A stretch of 5,455 nt of DNA, from assembly GCA_020720565.1 (NCBI GenBank), contig DYOK01000174.1, positions 1-5,455 on the forward strand, in the 5' to 3' direction. Source of the DNA: Acetofilamentum sp. Lineage in GTDB: Bacteria > Bacteroidota > Bacteroidia > Bacteroidales > JAFGXI01. This document shows positions 1-5,455 of this stretch, piece after piece. The notes below the pieces were generated by a model. That model ran no database searches. It saw only the letters and a list, made by a program, of their open reading frames with translations, and was not told the DNA's origin. Position 1 is the first letter of the stretch; every line of letters starts with the position of its first letter. The translations under genes were made by a program, and so were the position numbers.

Positions 1-888
1 GATTTGATTCAACTTCTCGAACGCCGGCAAATTGACGATATAAAATGGAACCGATTGGTATCGGAAAAAGCCATGGGTTTGCCTTATGCTTATACTTGGT
101 ATCTCGATGCGGTTGCCGACCATTGGCAGGCATGGGTTTGGGACGATTACACTGGTATTTACCCGTTTCAGAAAAAAAGAAAATACGGATTGCCCTATTC
201 TTTAACCCCGTTTTTGACCCAACAATTGGGCTATGTGGGAACGGAAATCGCCCCCGAAATGCTGTTGGAATTGCTTGGTTCCGAGTTTGTGATGTTCGAA
301 CAGCAATGGCCTTACTATCAAAAAGTTTCAAATCCAAAAGCTTTTTCGCCGAACCATATTTTAGTTTTGAATCGTTCGTTTTCCGATATCTATCAAGATT
401 TTAATCAAAATACCAAACGAAATATCAAAAAGTCAGAAAATCAGAATATTCAAATAGAAGTTGATACCGATTTAACCGAGTCTGATTTAAGTTTTATTAT
501 CAAGCATTCGAAAATAGATTTTAATCCAAATCGTACAGAAAAATTACAAAATTTGTGCATCAATGCTTCAAAACACGAAGCTATAGCCGTTTACAAAGTA
601 TATTCCGAGCAAAAATTAATTTCATTGGCCATTTTTATTTTAAACCCCCAAAGGGCTGTTTATTTATTGGCGGTTTCGAACAAACTCGGTTTCGAAAAAG
701 GAGCTAATTTCTTAATTGTCAAACAGTTTTTGTCCGATCAATCTGAAAAAATTGCTTTGCTCGACTTCGAGGGTTCTCGAATAGAAGGTGTGGCCAGATT
801 TTACAAAGGCTTTGGTGCTACCGAAATTCAATACCCGATTGTTTCATCGAAAAGCATTAAACCCATTTCAAAAATTTTTAAAAAGTGA
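1..888 (+). CDS. FemAB/GNAT-like acyltransferase, 5' end possibly outside window
   Basis: Probable cytoplasmic protein with the acyl-CoA N-acyltransferase fold of the FemAB-like/Acetyltransf_6 type; substrate unknown. Seen: the N-terminal part (residues 1-90, counting from TTG at position 4) has the aromatic-rich pattern GLPYAYTWYLDAV, then DDYTGIYPF and LTPFLTQQLG, which I recall from Bacteroidota homologues. The C-terminal part carries the FemAB-like signature DFEGSRIEGVARFYKGFGA at residues 254-272. No signal peptide or membrane segment is visible. The frame is open to base 1, so TTG at 4 may be the start or, more likely, an ATG lies one or a few codons upstream; homologues begin close to here, so little is missing. 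It ends 3 bases before the peptidase gene, suggesting one operon. G+C falls from the first third of the gene to the middle. The family call is fairly secure. A role in peptidoglycan cross-bridges, as for true FemA/FemB, cannot be claimed. Confidence 0.8.
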   Translation, partial: DLIQLLERRQIDDIKWNRLVSEKAMGLPYAYTWYLDAVADHWQAWVWDDYTGIYPFQKKRKYGLPYSLTPFLTQQLGYVGTEIAPEMLLELLGSEFVMFEQQWPYYQKVSNPKAFSPNHILVLNRSFSDIYQDFNQNTKRNIKKSENQNIQIEVDTDLTESDLSFIIKHSKIDFNPNRTEKLQNLCINASKHEAIAVYKVYSEQKLISLAIFILNPQRAVYLLAVSNKLGFEKGANFLIVKQFLSDQSEKIALLDFEGSRIEGVARFYKGFGATEIQYPIVSSKSIKPISKIFKK

Positions 889-891
889 TTT

Positions 892-3681
892 ATGAAAATT
901 AAAGCGTTTATTCTTCTTCTTTTCCTTATACAAACTTTAAGTGCACAAGAAAAACGTTCGATGACAGTCGACGATATGATCAGTTGGAAAACCATCGATA
1001 AAAAAGCTATTTCGAACAATGGGAAATGGGTGGCCTATGTCGTTAATCCGGGCAAAGGCGATGGCTCGTTGTATTTGTACAACGATTCAACCAAGCAAAC
1101 AAAGGTGTTCGAAAGAGGTGCTCAGTTCGATTTTGGTCCGCAAAACAACTATTTGCTTTTTACCATCAAACCGCAATCCGATACTCTACATGCACAAAAG
1201 TTGAAAAAATTAAAAAAAGATGAACAGAGTAAAGATTCGCTTGGGATTTATTTTTTCGACAAGGACAGTTTAATCAAATTTCCGAAGTACAAATCGTTCG
1301 ATGTACCTCAAAAAGAAGGGGTTTGGTTGTCGTTTACTTACGAATTTAAAATGCCCAAAGACACGACTAAGCTTAAAAACGATAGTCTAAAAACCGATAC
1401 ACTCGAGATTAAGCCGGAGAAAACCAAGACAAAGAAAAAGAACAAAAAACAAGATGGTCATCGATGTGTTTTATTGCATTCCGGCTCTTTAGATACACTG
1501 AATTTCGAAAATATTTCGGATGTCATCTGTTCGGAGGGTGGCCAATCGTTTTTTCTTTACAGGCAAATAAAAGATTCGTTAGATACGGCTCAAGTTATTT
1601 ATTTTGATACCAAAACGCGAGTGTCGAAAACTATTTTTTCGCAAGGAGGCAAAATTGCCGCATTAAGCACCAACCGATTGGGCACTCAACTGGCTTTTGT
1701 GCATAGTAAAGACACCGGAGAGGTTAAAAACTACGATTTGTGGCAGTATGCTACGTCTAAAGATAATGCCGTTCCACTCATCGACTCGATGTACACAAAC
1801 TTGCCTAAAGGATTTAGAATCAGTGCCGAATACACGCCTAAATTTTCCGATTCGGGACGGCGTTTGTACTTAGGCATCGCACCGCAACAATTCAAATTGC
1901 CCAAAGACTCTTTAACCGACGACGAAAAAGTTAAGCTCGATATTTGGGCATGGACCGATCGACGCATGCAACCACAGCAATTATTAAGTTTAGATAAAGA
2001 CAAAAAGAAAAGTTATTTGTCGGTTTTCGATTTCAAATTGAACCGTTTATCGGTGCTCGAAGACAGCGTTTGGTCAAGTCGAATCAACACCCAAGTCGAT
2101 CCAGACTTTTATTGGTTGTACAGCGATTTTGAGTATCAAAAAATGCAGACTTGGACAGACGATTCGCCGTCCGACTACATGATGTTCGACTACAAAAAAA
2201 ACCAAAGATTTTCGGTTGCCCAATCCAAATTATGGCAAGCCAATGTATCGCCAAGCGGCCGATTTGTTGCCCTTTGGGATTACACGCAACAGGCTTGGTT
2301 TTTATACGATGCTGCTAACAAGGGCATGGTTCAATTATCAAACAATCAGATAGATCAGTTTAGCGAGTTGCTTCACGACACACCAAGTTTACGCCCTTCC
2401 AATGGTTTGATGGGCTGGACAAAGGCCGAAAAAGAGGTGCTTATTTTTAGCGATCTTAATATTTGGCGTTTTACCACTCAAAGCAAGCCCATTGCTAAAA
2501 ATCTTACAGAAAGCAAAGCACTTCAGTATCGGTATCAGAAAATAAATTCCGACGATGTTTATCTTCCCGATGTGTGTTTGTTGAATACTTTCAATCCCAA
2601 AACCATGAACGAAGGGTTTGCAAGGTATCAGTTTTCGAACGGGCAATTAAATCAATTGTTAGATACGAATTTTGCATTTATACCTGTACTAGCTTCGGAT
2701 AACAGACAAAAATATTTGTGGAGTCAAAGCTCGTTTACCCATTATCCGGAGTTATGTTTGAGCGATAGTAACTTTTTAAATTCAAGTGTAATAAGTCATG
2801 TCAACGAACTGCAAGACAGTTTGCTTTGGGGGCAAATTCACTTGCTCGATTGGACCGATTTTAACGGTGATACTTTAAGGGGCTTGTTGGTTTTGCCCGA
2901 AAATTTGGACAGCACAAAAAAATATCCGGTTATCGTTTATTTTTACGAAAAATCGTCCAATAATTTGCATATGTATTGGCATCCTCGACCAAGTCGATCC
3001 ATCATCAATTGGCCTTATTTTACAAGCAACGATTACATTGTTTTTGTGCCGGATATTCACTATCAAACCGGTCAGCCGGGGAAAGATGCCTACAATGCTA
3101 TTATGAGTGGAACCAAATTTATTGCTCAGATGCCTTTTGTCGATCATCAAAAAATGGGATTACAAGGGCAGTCGTGGGGCGGATACCAAGTGGCTTATTT
3201 AATTACACAAACCAATTGGTTTGCATGTGCCATGGCTGGAGCCGCAGTTTCGAACATGACCAGTGCATACGGCGGCATTCGTTGGGGAGCAGGCGTCAGT
3301 CGAACTTTCCAATACGAAACGGGACAAAGTAGAATTGGGCAAGATTTGTGGTCGGCACGCGATAAATATATCGAAAATTCGCCTTTGTTTTTTGCCGATA
3401 AAATTCGAACACCGCTTTTGATGATGAATAACGACAACGACGGTGCTGTGCCTTGGACACAAGGTATCGAATTTTTTAATGCACTTCGACGATTACAACA
3501 GCCCGTTTGGATGCTTAATTACAATGGCGACGACCACAATTTGTTACAGTGGCCCAATCGTGTCGATTTAACCCTCCGAATGAATGCTTTTTTCGATCAT
3601 TATCTCAAAGGGACACCCATGCCTGAATGGATGGAAAAAGGCAGACCGGCCTTGCAAAAAGATAAAACAATGGCGTATTGA
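892..3681 (+). CDS. S9 family (prolyl oligopeptidase-like) secreted serine peptidase
   Basis: Likely periplasmic serine peptidase of the prolyl oligopeptidase/dipeptidyl peptidase clan, which cleaves short peptides. Seen: an N-terminal signal peptide (KIK, then a hydrophobic run) with probable cleavage at A18|Q19; a long region, about residues 25-650, expected to form the beta-propeller; and a C-terminal alpha/beta hydrolase from about 655 to 920. The triad is visible: Ser761 in GQSWGG, Asp850 in DGAVPW and His882 in GDDHNLL. Tyr685, after KYPVIVYF, aligns with the oxyanion tyrosine of DPP4, but the AGP/GGP that usually follows is EKS. Residues 174-187 are a lysine-rich insert in the propeller region. 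The C-terminus (HYLKGTPMPEWM, then GRPALQKDKTMAY) is typical of Bacteroidota members, and I see no added secretion-sorting domain. The ATG at 892 is chosen because the signal peptide begins there. It lies 3 bases after the acyltransferase gene, so the two are probably co-transcribed. The substrate is unknown. Confidence 0.93.
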   Translation: MKIKAFILLLFLIQTLSAQEKRSMTVDDMISWKTIDKKAISNNGKWVAYVVNPGKGDGSLYLYNDSTKQTKVFERGAQFDFGPQNNYLLFTIKPQSDTLHAQKLKKLKKDEQSKDSLGIYFFDKDSLIKFPKYKSFDVPQKEGVWLSFTYEFKMPKDTTKLKNDSLKTDTLEIKPEKTKTKKKNKKQDGHRCVLLHSGSLDTLNFENISDVICSEGGQSFFLYRQIKDSLDTAQVIYFDTKTRVSKTIFSQGGKIAALSTNRLGTQLAFVHSKDTGEVKNYDLWQYATSKDNAVPLIDSMYTNLPKGFRISAEYTPKFSDSGRRLYLGIAPQQFKLPKDSLTDDEKVKLDIWAWTDRRMQPQQLLSLDKDKKKSYLSVFDFKLNRLSVLEDSVWSSRINTQVDPDFYWLYSDFEYQKMQTWTDDSPSDYMMFDYKKNQRFSVAQSKLWQANVSPSGRFVALWDYTQQAWFLYDAANKGMVQLSNNQIDQFSELLHDTPSLRPSNGLMGWTKAEKEVLIFSDLNIWRFTTQSKPIAKNLTESKALQYRYQKINSDDVYLPDVCLLNTFNPKTMNEGFARYQFSNGQLNQLLDTNFAFIPVLASDNRQKYLWSQSSFTHYPELCLSDSNFLNSSVISHVNELQDSLLWGQIHLLDWTDFNGDTLRGLLVLPENLDSTKKYPVIVYFYEKSSNNLHMYWHPRPSRSIINWPYFTSNDYIVFVPDIHYQTGQPGKDAYNAIMSGTKFIAQMPFVDHQKMGLQGQSWGGYQVAYLITQTNWFACAMAGAAVSNMTSAYGGIRWGAGVSRTFQYETGQSRIGQDLWSARDKYIENSPLFFADKIRTPLLMMNNDNDGAVPWTQGIEFFNALRRLQQPVWMLNYNGDDHNLLQWPNRVDLTLRMNAFFDHYLKGTPMPEWMEKGRPALQKDKTMAY

Positions 3682-3703
3682 AATAAATAGTTTAGAATGT
3701 TCC

Positions 3704-3730
3704 ATAACGCTTTGAATTACAAAGTGTTAT
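3704..3730 (+). repeat. 11-bp inverted repeat (hairpin) between peptidase and orphan gene
   Basis: Arms 3704-3714 (ATAACGCTTTG) and 3720-3730 (CAAAGTGTTAT) pair over 11 bp, with one G-U wobble (3709/3725) and a 5-base loop AATTA. It begins 23 bases after the peptidase stop and ends 24 bases before the next ATG. No T-run follows on either strand, so it is not a classic intrinsic terminator. It could protect an mRNA 3' end, attenuate read-through, be an operator, or be a remnant of the CTTTG/CAAAG-type repeat that also occurs near 4645-4721. Confidence 0.6.
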
Positions 3731-3754
3731 ACCAAAGCAAAGAAAAGCAAACAT

Positions 3755-4090
3755 ATGGATATAAAAGAAGAATATGAAGAGTTGACAAAAAAGCTGAAAG
3801 AAGTCCTTCCTTTCTCGGCGTTTCCTATAAGAGAACTCGTTCAGATATTTAGAAATAAGGAATATTTAATCACACTAAAAACTGAATTTATAGTAAAAGA
3901 TGTTTATAATAGTGGTGATATTTCAGGGATTATTTGTACGATTGAGCACAATGGTAGTAAAGGTCTTGCTTGTGCTTTAACGCATTTAATTGTTTCATCG
4001 AAACATCCTTTATTCAAAGAAATCATAGATTACCAAAAGACAAGAAATAAAAGGATTAAGAAATTAAATCAAACAACGTTGAAAAAGTAA
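3755..4090 (+). CDS. Hypothetical small basic protein, family not recognised
   Basis: I do not recognise this 111-residue protein. Seen: a charged helical start (residues 1-17, DIKEEYEELTKKLKEV); a hydrophobic PFSAFPIRELVQIF segment (19-32); a probable beta-rich core with FIVKDVYNSGDISGIICTIE (45-64) and GLACALTHLIV (70-80); and a basic tail YQKTRNKRIKKL (93-104). There is no signal peptide or membrane helix, so it is probably cytoplasmic; the basic tail could contact nucleic acid, but that is only an inference. ATG at 3755 is the natural start, after an A-rich leader without a Shine-Dalgarno site. The reading frame is long for such AT-rich DNA and the protein has a plausible globular pattern, supporting a real gene. 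G+C is about 29% by hand count (98 of 336), lower than most of the peptidase gene. It is separated from the peptidase by 73 bases containing a hairpin and ends in a likely terminator. No toxin, antitoxin or mobile-element partner is adjacent. Confidence 0.7.
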   Translation: MDIKEEYEELTKKLKEVLPFSAFPIRELVQIFRNKEYLITLKTEFIVKDVYNSGDISGIICTIEHNGSKGLACALTHLIVSSKHPLFKEIIDYQKTRNKRIKKLNQTTLKK

Positions 4091-4097
4091 TTAATTG

Positions 4098-4122
4098 AAT
4101 AGGTCAAAGGCCTTATTTTTTT
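4098..4122 (+). terminator. Probable intrinsic terminator after the orphan gene
   Basis: Bases 4098-4105 (AATAGGTC) pair with 4109-4117 (GGCCTTATT), with one bulged T (4113), one G-U pair and an AAA loop. The hairpin is followed by the rest of a seven-T run ending at 4122. The opposite strand has no T-run after the hairpin, so termination is expected only for plus-strand transcripts. The element overlaps the last codons and stop of the convergent lipoprotein gene. Confidence 0.6.
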
Positions 4123-4577
4123 GAAACTGATTTCAGAGCGTAGCCGATTTCCATAATAAAGGGTAAATCGCCCGACTCAAGCAATTGAACCAACTCGATG
4201 GTGTATTTTCCGCTTGGCAAGGTGGTATCCGCTTTTGCGGTCCAGTGGTAATCGATAATATCACCCATCTGTTCGCCGGTATATTTCAAATCTTTATCTC
4301 GAATGGTGGTTTGAATCGGAATTTCGACTCGTTGTTGCTGGGCGTTTGTTAAAAGCACTTTCCCCTTAAATTGTCGGTAAGGGAAACCCGCAGAGATTCT
4401 TAGTTCGATATCCAGATTCACATTTTGATTTTCGGCAAGCGTAAATTCGAAATTGGCTTTTTCGTTTTTGTTCCAGACCAAAGTGTCGAAACTTACTCTG
4501 TCGTTTGCAATTTTACTTTTATCGCAAGCAATCAGTTGACTTGCCATTACGAATAATACGATTAGTTTTTTCATCAT
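4113..4577 (-). CDS. GldH-like lipoprotein
   Basis: Predicted 154-residue lipoprotein. Seen: MMKK, a hydrophobic core, and the lipobox QLIAC with the lipidated cysteine at residue 18, followed by DKSK. The mature part has a pattern I recall from the GldH lipoprotein family: VSFDTLVWNKNEKANFEF near the start, then an N-DIELRISAGFPY stretch, and near the end LPSGKYTIELVQLLE followed by LPFIMEIGYALK. GldH supports gliding and type IX secretion in Flavobacterium, but relatives occur in non-gliding Bacteroidota, so no gliding role is claimed. The start is set at ATG 4577; ATG 4574 is equally possible (153 residues). The in-frame TTG at 4604 would add nine residues ahead of the signal peptide and is unlikely. 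AAGGAG (complement of 4590-4595) lies 12 bases before the ATG, which is long for a Shine-Dalgarno site, and falls inside a repeat-like sequence. It is downstream of rpe but separated from it by repetitive DNA, so co-transcription is uncertain. Lipoprotein: confident; GldH family: moderate. Confidence 0.8.
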   Translation of the reverse strand: MMKKLIVLFVMASQLIACDKSKIANDRVSFDTLVWNKNEKANFEFTLAENQNVNLDIELRISAGFPYRQFKGKVLLTNAQQQRVEIPIQTTIRDKDLKYTGEQMGDIIDYHWTAKADTTLPSGKYTIELVQLLESGDLPFIMEIGYALKSVSKK

Positions 4578-4587
4578 GTTTATAATT

Positions 4588-4616
4588 TGCTCCTTAACTC
4601 CCAAAGGGGGAATTGT
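4588..4616. repeat. Degenerate G/C-run palindromic intergenic repeat
   Basis: In this AT-rich gap there is a short block with CTCCC (4598-4602), AAA, then GGGGG (4606-4610) and AATTG. The two runs can pair over 5 bp, with one G-T pair, around an AAA loop. Together with the preceding GCTCCTTAA it resembles a sequence I recall as scattered between genes in many Bacteroidota (runs of C, TAA, runs of C, TAAAGGGGGAATTG), here decayed. It lies directly upstream of the lipoprotein start and includes the AAGGAG that could be taken for its ribosome binding site. Confidence 0.45.
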
Positions 4617-4644
4617 GAGTGATTTGTGAAATTAAGAAATTTCC

Positions 4645-4721
4645 CTTTGTGTATTTTGTGGGTTACTTTGTGTTTTTTGTGGTATAGCTGTTACCCCAAA
4701 GTGCTCAAAGAAGTCACAAAG
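4645..4721. repeat. TTTGTG/CACAAAG repeat forming an imperfect long hairpin
   Basis: The left half holds two copies of a roughly 21-bp unit (starting at 4645 and 4666; 18 of 21 bases alike), each made of CTTTGTG and TTTTGTGG, giving four TTTGTG-like boxes at 4645, 4654, 4666 and 4675. The right half holds the complementary boxes CAAAG at 4697, 4706 and 4717. The inner arms 4666-4684 and 4692-4710 pair at 16 of 19 positions (two by G-U) around the 7-base loop TAGCTGT. Another TTTGTG stands at 4623-4628. No T-run follows on either strand. It starts close downstream of the rpe stop and may serve as an mRNA end or processing signal, or be a REP-like mobile repeat. Confidence 0.65.
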
Positions 4722-4733
4722 CAACACTAATAT

Positions 4734-5396
4734 TTATTTAAAGTTTAAGTGTTTTAAGTCTGAAATAGTTTGCTTAGGTTGTGCCGATTTAAAAATAAAA
4801 TTACCGGCAACTAAAGCAGTAGCACCACTTTTGCAAAGGGCTTCGGCATTCGAAGAATCTACACCGCCATCAACTTCGATAATGAGGTTTGGGTTCGATT
4901 TCTGAGCCATTGCTGCCAATTTTTCAATCTTTCGATAGGTTTGAGCAATAAATTTTTGTCCACCAAAACCAGGATTCACCGACATAATTAAAACCAAATC
5001 CAATTCGGGTAAAATATCTTCGAGTAGGCTCACCGAGGTATGCGGATTGAGCGAAACACCGGCTTTCATCCCGTTGGCTTTAATATTCTGAATGGTGCGG
5101 TGTAAATGGGTACATGCTTCGTAATGAACCGTAAGGTAATCGGCACCCACACGCTTAAATTCTGCAATATATCGGTCGGGGTCGACAATCATCAGATGTA
5201 CATCGAGCGGTTTTTGAGCCATTTTTTTGACGTGTTCGATGATTGGAAAACCAAACGAAATATTGGGTACAAACGATCCATCCATAATGTCGAGGTGGAA
5301 CCAATCGGCTTGCGATTGATTAATCATTTCGATATCTTGCCCGAGGGCGTTAAAATTAGCTGATAATAGGGAGGGAGAGATGATTGGCTGTTGCAT
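4734..5396 (-). CDS. rpe: Ribulose-phosphate 3-epimerase
   Basis: Cytoplasmic TIM-barrel enzyme of the pentose phosphate pathway that interconverts D-ribulose 5-phosphate and D-xylulose 5-phosphate. Seen across its 220 residues, the usual family length: SPSLLSANF (7-15), FHLDIMDGSFVPN (33-45), VHLMI (66-70), HYEA (91-94), LNPHT (116-120), MSVNPGFGGQKF (138-149), EVDGGV (174-179) and AGNFIF (197-202). The metal and catalytic residues expected for the family are present: His34, Asp36, His67 and Asp176. MSVNPGFGGQ forms the flexible phosphate-side loop, and AGNFIF replaces the more usual AGSAIF-type sequence, a mild variation. The ATG at 5396 is the natural start; the leader is AT-rich with no Shine-Dalgarno site, as is normal for Bacteroidota. 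It is the first gene of the minus-strand group, followed after a repeat-bearing gap by the GldH-like lipoprotein, with no obvious functional link. No truncation is seen. Confidence 0.97.
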   Translation of the reverse strand: MQQPIISPSLLSANFNALGQDIEMINQSQADWFHLDIMDGSFVPNISFGFPIIEHVKKMAQKPLDVHLMIVDPDRYIAEFKRVGADYLTVHYEACTHLHRTIQNIKANGMKAGVSLNPHTSVSLLEDILPELDLVLIMSVNPGFGGQKFIAQTYRKIEKLAAMAQKSNPNLIIEVDGGVDSSNAEALCKSGATALVAGNFIFKSAQPKQTISDLKHLNFK

Positions 5397-5455
5397 ATGT
5401 ATATTTAAATTTTGCGATTGTTTAGTTGCTGATTAGTTGAAAGTTAAAGTTTTAG
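5397..5455 (-). other. rpe leader / upstream region, cut by window end
   Basis: This AT-rich region precedes rpe. On the minus strand TAACTTTC (5446-5439) differs by one base from the Bacteroidota -7 consensus TAnnTTTG and lies about 42 bases before the start codon, but the -33 TTTG box would fall outside the window, so no promoter is called. On the plus strand TTAGTTG occurs twice (5422-5428 and 5433-5439), a short direct repeat. Confidence 0.3.

Noticed and set aside
2976..3332. 118-codon open frame on the plus strand overlapping the peptidase catalytic region
   Set aside because: It lies wholly inside the peptidase gene in another frame, its translation has a Cys- and Ser-rich shadow composition, and the overlapping frame has the full catalytic triad.
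3682..3703. TAGTTTAG as a possible -7 promoter box for the orphan gene
   Set aside because: It differs from TAnnTTTG and there is no TTTG at the expected -33 distance, so in AT-rich DNA it carries little weight.
838..4005. 15-base identity ATTGTTTCATCGAAA near the end of the first gene and in the orphan gene
   Set aside because: Both copies encode I-V-S-S-K in frame and no flanking similarity extends the match; coincidence is the simplest explanation.
4578..4604. Upstream TTG start for the lipoprotein, giving a 163-residue product
   Set aside because: It would put nine residues before the MMKK signal peptide, and the leader here is repeat-like; the ATGs at 4577 and 4574 fit a lipoprotein signal far better.
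4628..4643. GAAATT/AATTTC 6-bp inverted repeat with AAGA loop
   Set aside because: The stem is nearly all A-T and short, and such palindromes are expected by chance in this AT-rich gap.
5106..5363. 85-codon open frame on the plus strand opposite rpe
   Set aside because: It is antisense to the conserved 5' part of rpe and has no plausible leader or recognisable protein pattern.
1..5455. CRISPR array, tRNA, rRNA, transposase, integrase or defence genes
   Set aside because: No regularly spaced repeats with spacers, no cloverleaf or rRNA-like sequence, and no protein motifs of such systems were seen on either strand.

Overview
The window looks like chromosomal DNA from a member of the Bacteroidota (class not resolved). 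The evidence is a 929-residue S9 peptidase of a type common in that phylum, a FemAB/GNAT-like protein that reads like Bacteroidota homologues, a small lipoprotein resembling the GldH family, AT-rich leaders mostly without Shine-Dalgarno sites, and TTTGTG-type and G/C-run intergenic repeats that I recall as common in these genomes. The standard genetic code fits all genes. This attribution comes from recalled families, not a database search.

Layout. Plus strand, 1-3681: the FemAB-like acyltransferase (its 5' end may lie just outside the window) is followed after 3 bases by a secreted prolyl-oligopeptidase-family protein, and the two are probably co-transcribed. Bases 3682-3754 carry an 11-bp hairpin. 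Bases 3755-4090 encode a 111-residue basic protein that I do not recognise, in DNA of about 29% G+C (hand count). It ends in a likely intrinsic terminator at 4098-4122, in a convergent junction of only 22 bases.

Minus strand, 5396 down to 4113: rpe (ribulose-phosphate 3-epimerase, a confident call) lies upstream of the GldH-like lipoprotein. About 156 bases separate them, and that gap is largely repetitive: a TTTGTG/CACAAAG imperfect hairpin followed by a degenerate G/C-run palindrome that reaches into the leader of the lipoprotein gene. The last 59 bases hold the rpe leader.

Functionally this is mostly ordinary housekeeping and envelope content: one pentose-phosphate enzyme, one periplasmic peptidase, one cytoplasmic acyltransferase-like protein and one lipoprotein. 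I found no defence system, CRISPR array, transposase, tRNA or rRNA. The parts most worth a second look are the AT-rich orphan gene with its upstream hairpin, the two intergenic repeats, and the altered oxyanion-loop region of the peptidase.
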